From: Ascochyta rabiei
Taxonomy: Eukaryota; Ascomycota; Dothideomycetes; Pleosporales; Didymellaceae
NCBI RefSeq assembly: GCF_004011695.2
Contig: NC_082413.1
Location: 1,719,001-1,783,000, forward strand
DNA length: 64,000 bases
Direction: 5' to 3'
A program made the position numbers and the translations under genes. Positions 1 through 10,289 of this stretch are shown here, in pieces (position 1 is the first letter of the stretch; each line of letters begins with the position of its first letter). A model generated the notes under the pieces. The model worked only from the letters and a program-made list of their open reading frames with translations, did no database searches and was not told the origin of the DNA.

Positions 1-1
1 T

Positions 2-475
2 GTCGCAGCACCGCAGTTCCCACCTCAACCCCCTGGCGCGCCCCCCATCGACTTCGCTGCCATCATGGCAGCCATGCAGGCTGGCGGTGGCAACCTCCCT
101 CCACCCCCTCCGATGCCGCCCGGCTTCCCTCCTGCAGGCTTCCCCGGCTTGAACTTTGCCTTCCCACCGCAGCCCGTACAGGGCGAGGCAGCCGCGTACC
201 CGGCGCAGTCGCAGGACGGGCATTACGGACAGGAGTACGGACAGGAGTATGGACAGGAGTACGGACAGGAGTACCAGCAGGAGTACCAGCCAGGCAATGG
301 CGGGACCAAGCGGCAGCGTGATGATGGCAACAGCAGCAGCAACGAGCGTGCGGGCCAAGGCAAGAAGCACAAGAGCGGTGGAAAGCCTCACAAGGTGCTC
401 GCGTGCAAGTTCTTCCAGAAGGGCACGTGCAACAAGGGGGACAGCTGCACGTACATTCACGACCTCAACGCGTAG
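2..475 (+). CDS. CCCH zinc-finger protein, C-terminal part (5' end outside window)
   Basis: The frame is open from base 2 to the TAG at 473-475, about 157 codons, with no start before the window edge, so this is the 3' end of a longer gene. The visible protein is proline-rich, then has five tandem GQEY/QQEY units, then a lysine-rich basic stretch (KRQRDD, KKHKSGGK), and ends in one CCCH finger. The finger spacing is C-x7-C-x5-C-x3-H (CKFFQKGTCNKGDSC followed by TYIH) and it lies six residues before the stop. Fingers of this type usually bind single-stranded RNA, so a role in mRNA processing is likely. That is family inference; the N-terminal domains that would name the gene are missing. Coding character is well supported by the intact finger and biased composition. 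Confidence 0.8.
   Translation, partial: VAAPQFPPQPPGAPPIDFAAIMAAMQAGGGNLPPPPPMPPGFPPAGFPGLNFAFPPQPVQGEAAAYPAQSQDGHYGQEYGQEYGQEYGQEYQQEYQPGNGGTKRQRDDGNSSSNERAGQGKKHKSGGKPHKVLACKFFQKGTCNKGDSCTYIHDLNA
227..286 (+). repeat. In-frame 12-bp tandem repeat, five units
   Basis: Five consecutive 12-bp units (ggacaggagtac and variants) encode GQEY x4 then QQEY inside the CCCH protein. The unit length keeps the frame, so copy number could vary without breaking the gene. Confidence 0.9.
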
Positions 476-1491
476 AGGGAAGCACCGACAGACGACGGCG
501 TCATGGCTGTGGTGGGTGGGTTAGCCAGACGCATTCTTGCTTTTTCTTTGCTGAGCCGGGACTTGACGAGCCCAGTGGAGGCTGTGGACACCGGTGGACA
601 TTGTACTATACCCATTCGCGTTTGAGTTGAGCGTTTTCGTTTCATCTATCTGCATAGCCGCATCACGGCGACTGGCACGGCGACTGGCACGGCGACTGGC
701 ACGGCGACTGGCACGGCGACTGGCACGGCGACTGGCACGTCGACTGCGGAAGGGATTGATTGCATCTGCGGCGTTTGTCACGCATTGTCAGGGGTAGGTA
801 GAGAAGCTACCCAGTGTATTGTACTCTACACACGTTCCTTCAAGCCGTCTGACGCTGCTCACGTGATGTGTATATGACGGCGAGGCGACATGGTGCGAGT
901 CGAGGTCAGCCAGGCCAATGGCAAGACTTGTCTGCATCGCACTGTGGAGCCGGCGCAATGCAGCCACGGCCAAGCAGTTGCGCGCTGCGGTGCCGTTTGG
1001 CGGAGCGAGCGCAGGCCTGGCCCCGTGGAGGCTGCAGGCGTGTTCGCGTGTGCGAGTCCAGATCGGTGACGAGGCTGGCTTGGCGCATGGGTGTGCGTGT
1101 GCGTGTGCCGTTCGTTCGTTGTATTTTCCGCCAGGCATCAGACAGACATCACGTCGAGCTCCAAGCTCCAAGCTCCAAGCTCCAAGCTCCGCGCTCCAAG
1201 CTTCAAGCTCCACGCTCCCGCTTTTGGGTTGTTTTTGCTCTCGCCATCACGACTGCACTCCCTCTGGACCCGCCCCGCCCACGCCGTCTGCCGTCACCCG
1301 CTGGGCCTAACGCTGCCGAGCTTGACCCGCACGACGCACCGCCCTGGGACGTTGACGAGCCGGGCAACTGCACCCACCACCCCACACCGAGCCCACGCCC
1401 ACGCCCACGCCCAACCCTCGCACACGGCCTCCCCTCCCCTCCCTTCCCCTCCCCTCCCTCGACCCCCCCGCCGCCGCTCTCCGCCGCAGCC
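476..1491. other. Intergenic region with minisatellites and pyrimidine-rich promoter
   Basis: No gene is supported between the CCCH gene and the Barentsz gene. It holds a 12-bp minisatellite (cacggcgactgg, seven units, 664-747) and a short array of ctccaag-type heptamers near 1150-1210. A C/T-rich tract at about 1425-1470 lies just upstream of the Barentsz ATG, a common arrangement in filamentous ascomycete promoters. The Barentsz frame stays open upstream to 868, but that stretch has no domain and includes the heptamer array. Confidence 0.7.
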
Positions 1492-2316
1492 ATGGCGCCC
1501 GTACGGAAACGCACAAACAACATGGCTCGCCGCCGCCGGCTCGATGACGAGGACGAGAGCCAGTCGGTGGCCACGGAGCTGGCGGACGACTCGCAGAGCG
1601 ACGCCTCGGCCCTCAGCGACGTCGACGAGGAGGGAGATGCCGATGCCGACGCCGACACCGACGCCGACGCAGACGCAGACAACAGCGACCTGAGCGAGGC
1701 CGACAGCGGCGTGGCGCCCGCCGACGAGAAACCCAGGCGCCCGGCAACGGCAAAGGCAAAGGCAAAGGCAAAGGCAAAGGCCAAGGCGAGTGCAGCTGCA
1801 CACGCAAATGGCACGCGCAGCGACAAGGCCCGGCAGCCGTCGCCGCCCATTGCCCGGTCTGATGGCTCGTTTGCAGCGCTCAAGGACACCGAGGCCATGA
1901 TGAACGGCCTGCAACTCGCCGACACGGCACAGGGCGCCGAGGAGATGGGCTTGGACGAGCCACAGGCCGCCGAGAAGACGGCCTCTGACGAGCCACAGCC
2001 AGCGCCGACGCCCGCTGCTGGCCCGCCGTCGACTCGCCCAGAGACGCTGGGAGACCGCCGGCGGCGCGAGCATGAGGCGTACAAGAAGAAACGCGACTCG
2101 GACCCGGCCTTCATCCCCAACCGCGGCGCCTTCTTCATGCACGACTCGCGCTCGGCCCCCGGTCAGCACGGCTTCAGGCCCGGTGGTGGGCGCGGTCGAG
2201 GGCGCGGGGCCGGCGGCGGAGCTGCAGCGGGAGCGGGAGCAGGAGGCCCAGGAGGCATCGGCGGGCCCTTTTCCCCCGCAAAGTACGTAGCAGCACTGCC
2301 GGCGTCCCCGCGCAGC

Positions 2317-2352
<36 letters not shown>

Positions 2353-3840
2353 GCTAACACGAAGCCCAGCTCGCGCCAGCACGCCAGCGAAGCCACCGAC
2401 TCGCCGTGGCAGCACGACCTGCACGACGCCGTCAACGCACCGCACCAGCACCAGCACCAGCACGCCCAGCCTGCCCCCCCTGGCCCTGCTGCTGCCTCCA
2501 CCACAGCCGCGCTCCCGCTCCACCACGCACCAACACACGCTTCCCATGACGCTCCCCGACCGCCCTTTGTGCCTGCCGCCCGACCGCCCCCAACTCGCAA
2601 CTTCTCCACCACCGTGCACACCCACAACGCCGTCGTCCGCATCCTCCTTCCCAACATGAAGGCCCCCATCACCTTCCAGAACGTGCCCATCAAATCCCAC
2701 ACCCGCCTGCCCAACCACCGCCCGCCCCTCCGCCGCGACAAGCCCGTCCGCATCTCCCTGCCCCCGTCGGCGCCGCGATATATCTTCCCCACCGTCGAGC
2801 GCTCCTTCATCTTTATCCCCCGCGCCCTGCGTCCCAACCAGCAGGGCTTCGGTCGCGGTCGAGGCCGCTTTGGCTCCATGGGCGGCGGAGGCTTCTCGAG
2901 CAGGCGCACAAGCGCCTACGGCGGCAGCGTGTACTCGCCGAGCGTGGCCCTCAGCAGGCGCTCGTCCATTGCTCGTGACAACATGGTCTCGCCCGCAGGC
3001 TCCATCATGTCGAGGAACGGCAGCTTCGTCGACCCCTCTCGACCCGTCGTCAGGCTACCCCCCGGTGGCGTCCGGATGCCCACGGGGCCCGCCATCATCT
3101 CGCCCACCAACGGCTCCTACCCGCTGCCCCAGAAGCCGGCCTTCCGCGAGAACTGGGCCCACGGCCAGCTGCCCATGCACCAGCCGCGGCCCCAGAAGAA
3201 CGTCAACGTGGCCGGCATCGAATCGCCCGCCTCGATGAACTTCAACCCTCCCCAGCAGCAAGAGCAGCAGCCGTTCCATCAGCAGGTGCCCGCCCACATC
3301 AGCGGTGCAGGCCCGTCCGCCGAACAGCCCGCCTTCTACCAGCACGCCCGCCAGCCATCCTACCCCGGCCCCGTCTCGACGGGCACGCCGCTATCCAACA
3401 TCCCCGAGCGTGCCATTCACGCACCGGCCTTCCAGCCATTCCAGCCAGGTTACCAGCCCCCGGCCTTTGTGCCACAAGGCTACTACTACCCGCCCAGCGC
3501 CCCTCAGCCACCGTACATGGCGCCCGGCGGCATGGTCCCCATGTTCGTGCCCGGCGCACAACAGCCCTACGCCATGCCTGCGCCACCACCCGCACCTGCT
3601 GTTGTGCCCCCTCCGCCACCCGCTGCAGCTCCGCCCAACATGGTCGCGTACGAGCAAAACGGCATGACGTACTACGTCGACTCCAACCAGCTTCCCTACG
3701 CCCCGCCCGCGCCCGTTGACAACTTTGCGCAGCCCAGCTACGCCGTACCAGGCATGGGCGGCATGATGACACCTGGACCAGACGGCGCGTACTACTACCC
3801 GCAGCAAATGCAGCCCGCAGCCTTCTACCCTCAGCAGTAG
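1492..3840 (+). CDS. Barentsz/CASC3-type eIF4AIII-binding protein (exon-junction complex)
   Basis: A 782-residue protein. The Btz core is at about residues 184-225: TLGDRRRREHEAY, then DPAFIPNRGAFFMHDSR, then an RGRGRG patch. This is the CASC3/Barentsz signature that binds eIF4AIII and RNA in the exon-junction complex. A second conserved-looking block (RYIFPTVERSFIFIPRALRP) sits near residues 425-445. The N-terminus is basic (KRTNNMARRRR), then has a DADAD acidic run and an AKAKAK run. The C-terminal third is rich in P, Q and Y with polyproline. The start at 1492 is chosen because it has a good context (gcagccATGgcg), follows the pyrimidine tract and precedes the basic N-terminus. Expected role: mRNP assembly, export or quality control of spliced mRNA. 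Family assignment is firm; full EJC function in this fungus is inference. Confidence 0.85.
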
Positions 3841-4268
3841 AACGACCCAGGGTCAGAACTGGCTGCTTCATTTGCCCCAGCCGCATGTGACGACCCAGAC
3901 ATGGTCATGGAATGGATGGAGACCCCAGGGTGGCCCATGGGCATATCACTCGAGGACTTCGCCGCCAGCTTGCAGTACGGCCAGCGCAACGTTCGTGGGT
4001 AGGGCCATCTGCCGCCGCAGTAGAGCGAGAGTGGCCTCGTCTCCGCCAGCGCCTCCACAATTTCGCCACCTCGCTCCACCGACCAAAGCACGCCCAAAAG
4101 TCATTCACGAATCGATAAAACATCTTACCCAGCGACAAAACATGCATCACATCAGCCTCCTTTCTTTTTGACGATTGCGCCTCTTCTGTATCTCTCCACC
4201 AGGCATGGCGTTTTTGCGATTGGCATGCACCTCGTTTGCATCTGCACGTACGTGGTGTGGTGGGTTTT
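3841..4268. other. 3' flank of the Barentsz gene, no gene seen
   Basis: About 430 bp between the Barentsz stop and the first tandem-repeat copy. Base composition is normal and not RIP-mutated. It probably contains the 3' UTR; I see no further coding frame or RNA gene. Confidence 0.5.
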
Positions 4269-5052
4269 GATACACCGCTTCCGTACCTTGTTCTAATACA
4301 GTTTCTCTTCTCCCTTCTCCCTTTTCTATTCTTCATTCGTTTTATTCTGTTGATTCCCCATTGCTTTGAAGCGTGTTGTTAATTCTGGTACAGGTACGGC
4401 TGGATTAGGTGATGACGGGACGATGGATAAAGGATAAAGGATTAGGGGGTAAGGGTTAGATAGGGAGAGGAGCGTAGGATACGCATTAGAGTACACAAGT
4501 AGCTAGCTAGGCCTTCTCTAGATACTGCTTCTATACTTTGTTCTAATATAGTTTCTCTTCTCCCTTCTCCCTTTTCTATTCTTTATTTGTTTTATTCTGT
4601 TAATTCCCTATTACTTTGAAGCGTGTTGTTAATTCTGGTACGGGTACAGCTGGATTAGGTGATGACGGGACGATAGATAAAGGATAAAGGATTAGGGGGG
4701 TATTGTTAGATAGGGAAAGGAGAGTTAGATACGCGTTAGAGTACACAAGTAGCTAGCTAGGCCTTCTCTAGATACTGCTTCTATACTTTGTTCTAATACA
4801 GTTTCTCTTCTCTCTTTTCTCTTCTCCCTTCTCCCTTCTCTCTTCTCTCTTCTCCCTTCTCCCTTCTCCCTTCTCTATTCTTTATTTGTTTTATTCTGTT
4901 AATTCCCTATTACTTTAAAGTATGTTGTTAATTCTGGTACAGGTATAGTTAGATTAGGTAATAACAGGATAATAGATAATAGATAAAAGATAAGGAGGGT
5001 ATTATTAGATAGGGAGAGGAGTGTAGGATACGCGTTAGAGTACACAAGTAGC
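4269..5052. repeat. ~250-bp tandem repeat array, left part (three copies)
   Basis: Three copies start at about 4269, 4521 and 4771. Each has gatac..gcttc, a CT-rich tract (cttctcccttctccc), attctgttaattccctatt, gtgttgttaattctggtac, gataaagg, then acacaagtagctagctagg. Length varies through the pyrimidine tract. The third copy is cut at GTAGC (5048-5052) by the outer retrotransposon; the array resumes at 33298. The copy next to the Barentsz gene is nearly unmutated, while copy 3 carries many C-to-T and G-to-A changes. Confidence 0.9.
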
Positions 5053-5254
5053 TGTAAAGAGTGTACAAAGCAATTACAAGGGAGGATAGGGTTAAAGAGG
5101 ATAGCAGGTGTATTAAGGTACGTAGTGTGTAGTAACAAGACTAATTACTAGAGTATCAGCAATAACCTCTAACACCTTTATATAGTCTAGGCTAACTAGC
5201 CCTATAGTAGCTCGCTAAGACAGGCAGAGGTACCCCTAGGCCTAGCGCCTAATA
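5053..5254 (-). repeat. Left (3') LTR of the chromovirus
   Basis: 202 bp, begins tgtaaagag and ends gcgcctaata. Aligned by eye to the right LTR it differs at about 17 positions, all transitions. The terminal CA has become TA. Confidence 0.92.
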
Positions 5255-5306
5255 ATGCCTCCCTTCTTTAGATTGTTTGGCTTAAACAATAGTATAGTTA
5301 GTAATA

Positions 5307-7169
5307 ACGTACTCCACAGGTGAGCGGATCAAACAGGTGAGCGGATCACTCTGCCAAGACCACACCAAACCTCCACCTTACCACGCAATGCCTTAACAAC
5401 AACATTAATCTACGCCCTTAAGAGAAGCTGCGATACAGCTTGCGCTCTAGGCAATTAAATAAGACGTAATGCTTACTGTGTAACGTGCTGCAGCTATATA
5501 TAACACGCCTTACAGCACACTACACACTTAATACACAGGACAACCTGCATAAGCTAATTGTACGCCAGTTTAACAGATTATAGACCAGACTAAGGAGGAC
5601 GTAATTACTAAGTACATCCTTAAGCTAGATATATAAGGATTTGCCTCTTAGCTGGCTGCTATAGCTAATATAGCTAATTCTTTGCGTGCTAAGCGTAATA
5701 TAGGCCATGTTAGCATAAACTAGCCTAACATGTTTGTTAAGCGCTGCCCTAACCTTAAAGTAAGGTTTAATTGCAAGTACAACTATAAGAGAGCCCTCTG
5801 TAAGGATCTAGAGATTATTAGGGGCTAGTTTAGGCTTATAGTAAATGTTAAAGCTAAGTATAGCATCTAGGATAATAACACGTACAACTTTAATAAGACA
5901 GGCTTTATAATAGGCTAGATATTAATAGGAGCAGTTATTACAGGCTTAGAGCGTTAAGGACAGCTAAAGGCAGTGCAGCAGGGCAATTAAGAGTAGACAA
6001 CAGTTATATAGGGCATTAATGGCACAGGGTAGGCTATTCTACCCTTTATTATCTTTAAAGGCTGCAACCACCTCTCTGCCTGGTACAAAGAGGACAATCT
6101 GCCCTATAACTGGGTTATTAGAGTCTCTAAGAACAGATGGACTACTAACAAGCTTAGTCTAGACTAGTTAAAGCACTTTAATGCCTATACAAAGACGCGC
6201 ACCTAAGGAGTACACTAGCTGCTCCTTATTAACAGCCACAAGAGCTATAACTCCCTTAACTTCTAATAATACTGTAAGGAAGCAAAGACTGTTACACTAT
6301 ATATGCCTCTATACTTATCTTACCTCTTATAACTACTAGATATAGGTTGTTTTGCCCCTTTAAAGAAGGTATATAGGCGCTAAGCTAAGAATCTTATATA
6401 TAACTATATTACTTATATTACTAAAACTAAGTTCCTACTATGCTTTATAGACGCCTATAAGGAGACATTTACTTCTAGCAATATCTAAGAAGGCTTCTAA
6501 GGCGCTAGAATAGTCCCCCTTAACCCAGAACGGGTTATAATAGGTCTTAATGTCCGCCTACGTACCCTACCGCTACCTACTATAGAAGATGAGCCCTAGC
6601 AGTCCTAAACCCTAAGCACTACCCTGCAATTAGGGTCGCAATTAACGCTGGTTTAAGAGAGGAGTTAAAGGCATGCAAGCAGCTTACTAACTTTAATAGT
6701 TAAGGCCTTTAAAAAGCTTGCTAAAGGCGCAGCTATAGTAGCGTATAAGCTGGTGTTAGCTTAAAGGGAGATTACTAGGCTTTAAGCAGCAAATAAGGCT
6801 GCTATGCGACGTAAATCGCATAAAAGAAAGCAATTACAGCAGGAGAAAGTCCTAACAGCTAAGGAAGGCCTTTAATTAACTACTCTAACTAAGTTTAGGG
6901 CGCGTAGTAATAGTAAGAAGGCAAAGAAGCGAGTGTGTGCTAAAGGAGGGGAAGTAACCTAAAGACGCTATACAAAGTGCTATAATATTAGATATAACTT
7001 ACATATATATAAGAAGGCTGTAGAAGATGTTTCTAAATAATATTATGTACTGCACTACTGTATACAAGGCCAAAGTGGGCTAATACGAGCTATAATAGGG
7101 TAGAAATTTGGTGTGGTCTTGGCAGAGTGATCTGCTTACCCGTTTGATCCGCTCACCCGTGGAGTACGT
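5307..7169 (+). mobile_element. pogo/Fot1-type Tc1-mariner DNA transposon (inactivated)
   Basis: 1,863 bp bounded by TA duplications (5305-5306, 7170-7171) and inverted repeats of about 60 bp. The left end reads acgtactccacaggtgagcg and then atcaaacaggtgagcggatc; the right end is its imperfect complement, ending gtggagtacgt. The ends contain a doubled gtgagcggatc motif, probably transposase binding sites. Size, TA target and the transposase remnant fit the fungal Fot1/pogo group. It lies in the region between pol and the left LTR of the outer chromovirus. Confidence 0.9.
5389..7040 (+). pseudogene. Fot1/pogo DDE transposase, RIP-inactivated
   Basis: Plus-strand translation, ignoring TAG/TAA stops, gives a recognisable pogo-like transposase. 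Near the start is an HTH-like stretch (EAAIQLALQAI). The DDE core follows: YNFNKTGF, where the family has YNFDETGF; then TTVIQGINGTG; then LLLINSHKSYNS, where the family has a catalytic D in DGHESH; then LLQLLDIGCFAPLKK, which keeps the last catalytic D. The first two acidic sites read as G-to-A products, so both stops and missense changes have disabled it. A lysine-rich tail (RRKSHKRKQ) follows. Edges are approximate. Confidence 0.85.
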
Positions 7170-7171
7170 TA

Positions 7172-7653
7172 CTGTATTATTTTAGCCTAGCTTTAGATGT
7201 GTTTACTCTGTCTATCCTGTTATAGCTAATTCTAACTAGGTTTAGGCGTTTTAGACGCCTTATAAGGCTAGATAGAGCTTAATACTAATTCTACCTTTAC
7301 CTAGTAAAAGTTAAACAGAAATCCTTTCTTACCTCTTACTTTACCTCTAGGGTCTAGGCAGCCGTCTGCGCAGGCTAAAGCTCTAACTAGGTAGCTAGCA
7401 GCATATAAGCTATCTATACCCCTAGTTTTATTAGTTACTACTATATCCTACTTTATTTTAGTAAGTACTAACCTATTCTGTCTAGCACTTTTATAAGGAT
7501 AGCTAAGGGATTTTCTAAGTCTTTCTAGCACGTTCTAACATGTTTTAGCAGATAGCACCGCATAATACGTCCTAGTAACCTTTTTAGACTGTTCCTAACT
7601 GCTATTGCCTACTACTAATTGTTACTAACTGTTACTAACTACTATTTGCTATA
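7172..7653 (+). pseudogene. Opposite-strand gene relic of the chromovirus, first segment
   Basis: Outer-element sequence between the pogo and second gypsy insertions. A plus-strand frame at about 7305-7458, with only TAG/TAA stops, reads through VQAAVCAGQSSNQVASS (stops read as Q) to a GTAAGT donor near 7460. A CTAACATGTTTTAG acceptor-like site follows near 7540, and a second branch-point/acceptor pattern (ctaact..ctatag) spans the gypsy insertion point. It continues at 14880. I do not recognise the product. Confidence 0.45.
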
Positions 7654-7808
7654 TGTTATGGACTGGCCTTAGGGTGGGATGTAATAAGGGTTAATATGGT
7701 ATTGTATCTCTTAAGGAGGTAACACGTTGCGTGTCCTTCTAATATGTCTGTAGGGCACGTAACTGCCCTGTCTTACTTAAGGCTTAGACAAGGTCTAAGC
7801 CTATAATA
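7654..7808 (-). repeat. Left (3') LTR of the second gypsy element
   Basis: 155 bp starting tgttatggactgg and ending agcctataata. It pairs with 14720-14874, and the flanking target duplication is exact. Confidence 0.92.
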
Positions 7809-8319
7809 TACCTCCTTTCCCTATCTCTCCCTAGCTAAATATATTTTATAGGGTCTTTTCTACATTTTACATAGATCTAAGGAACGCTAGTAGTAGGTAA
7901 ACCCTAGAGCTGGTTGTAGTTGCGTAAGGGCCCGCCTCTTAGTAGGTTAGCTACTAGTCTAGTTTGTAGTTTACCTAGGGTGGTCCCTACGTACACCTAG
8001 GTTATTTTTACTTTTATCTAGCGCACCTGCCTAAGTTAGACACTGTACTACTCTACGCTTCTGCCTAACCTACCTGTAACATACCTACCTAACTTTTTAT
8101 ACACACCCTTACCCTACCTACTATATCTATTATTACCTCTAGTAATAGCTATTAGGCCACTAGTTAAGGAGCTAGTAGTCCCTCTAGAGGGGGCGGTTAT
8201 AGTCTGCTATAGTCCCTCCTCTCTGCCTATAACATACCCCTAGTATTTTTTATCTATAGTTTCTAATCTAGTTATAGGGCCTAACTATATATATAGAAAG
8301 CTTACTACTATTATATAGG

Positions 8320-9480
8320 TAACTATAAAGTTAAGGGTAACTTAGACAATAAGGACTTAGTCTCTATCTCTGCCAGCGCTGTCCTATGCTGCCTCTACTA
8401 CCTCCTTACTATTCTTACTAGTTAGTCTTATAAGTGCCTACGTCTGTTATAGGTCTACTTACTTACTAATTTCTTCTACAGCTAACTGCATTCTAGGCGC
8501 TAGTAAGACCTATTACACCTGTGCTAAGTGTAAGCGTATTTATATTTATAATAATAACCTCTTTACTATAACTACTAAGCTCTGCTATACTTAGCGTAAT
8601 TTTAAGCAGTACATTAACATATATATTCCTGTTCTAGCTTCTTATTCCTAACTAATAGTAGCTAAGGTGTTAGCACGCGCTAGTAACGCCTATGTTAAGA
8701 CGCCTAGCACCTAGAGTATAGGCAGTAATAAGGCTAACTAGAGGCGTTAGCCTGTTTTCTACTGTAAGTTACCCCCTTATTACTACTATAGGTTGTTCTT
8801 TCTAATATAATATTTTTATTAGGTACCTACTATAAGCACTAGTAGGTGTATAAGGCTGCGCTTAACCTAGCCCTAGCTAACCCTATGCTAGTAAAGTAGT
8901 TAACCTCTGCTTACACTGCCTATTCCTCTGCTAAGCCTAGTACCTAGGTTGCTCTGTCTACTACGCTGTTGTCTAGGTGTTATAGCAGCAACTAACTAGA
9001 CACCTACCTCTAATAGTTTGTAGCTGCTGTAGGGTTAGCCTTCTAGTTCTAGACTAAGCGCATAAACTGTATAGAGGCAGTCTAGGCCTATACTACTATA
9101 AGAATTTCTGTCTATATTAGGTATACAGCTAACTAGATCTAAAGGACGCTATTAACTAAGTTAAGCACCTACTTACTACGCCCTGCTGCTGCCTAGAGTA
9201 CGCCCTAGCATCCTGCTTATCCTGCTGCTACTGCTCTAACTCCCCTAACAAGCGCTGCTTATCTGTCTGCTGGCTCTGCTTGCTACCCTGCTGTTACTGC
9301 TCTCCCTCCCCTGTAGAGTTACCTACGCCCCTGTGCTAGCGCTACTCTCCCTCCCTTATAAGGTCCTCTACGCTTCCTTACTATTACTACTTCCCCTCCC
9401 CTATAGAGCTGCGCGCGCCTACCTGCTATTACTACTTACCTTCTCCTATAGAGCTGCGCACGCCTAACTATAACTTTAAG
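8320..9480 (+). pseudogene. Opposite-strand reading frame in the second gypsy element
   Basis: A plus-strand frame whose stops are all TAG/TAA runs antisense to the element, downstream of its pol. It includes a Cys motif resembling a C2H2-type finger start (YTCAKCKRIYIYNNNLF, near 8518-8568). Further on is a repeated region (about 9220-9460) with roughly 16-codon units ending in PPL-Q-S (TALPPL, TLPPL, TSPPL variants). The repeat period is a multiple of three, which favours former coding. No ATG or end can be fixed and I do not recognise the family. It could also be noncoding sequence with chance frames. Confidence 0.35.
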
Positions 9481-10289
9481 GAAATATTATAGTTTATGTG
9501 TAGCAGCACTATTAAGGCAGATATAGAGGGTGGCAATAATAACTATAAGGTTAACTACTACTACTGCAACATGTGGAACTAGGCCCTAGATATAGCTACT
9601 ACTGCCTGTTATTCCCTATCTGTAAATAATAACATCTTTTTTAAGTCTTAAGGCTTACTGCTAGTTACTAGGTAGTATATAAGTAAGGTAGCAGTATACT
9701 GTTACTATAAGGTCCCTAAGCTCTTCTATACTAGGCCTTATACCCTATACAGTATCTCCTAATAAGACTTTATAAGGGTTATTATAAATAATAAAAGTTT
9801 CTCCTTCTTTATATCTACTTCTTATATACTATGTATATTGCTGTAAAGACCTTCTAGGCCTTTATATTCTATAACGCTTCTAGTAGTTCCTACATTAGCT
9901 TTATATATCTCTTCTATTTAACTAGGACCTATAACTTATTCTACCTACAAGCCCTCTTTTCTTTTAGGATAGACTCTACTTTCTATTTAGCTAGGGTTAG
10001 GTTGTCCTTCTCTAGGACTACTAGCAGGCCTGGTCTACTTTCCTGCAGGCGCTGTATTAGTAATAGGTTAGAAGCTACACGTTCTAGTAGGTCTACATAC
10101 ACTATCTTGTAGAAGTTGCCTTGTAAATCTAGAGTAACTGTTAGAGGGGTAGGAACTGTAACTACTGTGTACTAGGCTTATAACTAGTCTAGCTTCTAGC
10201 TTAGCCTGTTAGTTTTTACGTTACAGAGGGAAAACTACACCCTATCTCCTACATAGTACTGCTCTACAGGCTTACAGCTACAGTCTATT

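Noticed and set aside
868..1491. Upstream extension of the Barentsz reading frame to 868
   Set aside because: The frame is open but passes through a heptamer array and a pyrimidine promoter tract and contains no domain; 1492 has a better start context.
1294..2718. Minus-strand frames across the Barentsz gene
   Set aside because: Low-complexity antisense shadows of GC-rich repeats.
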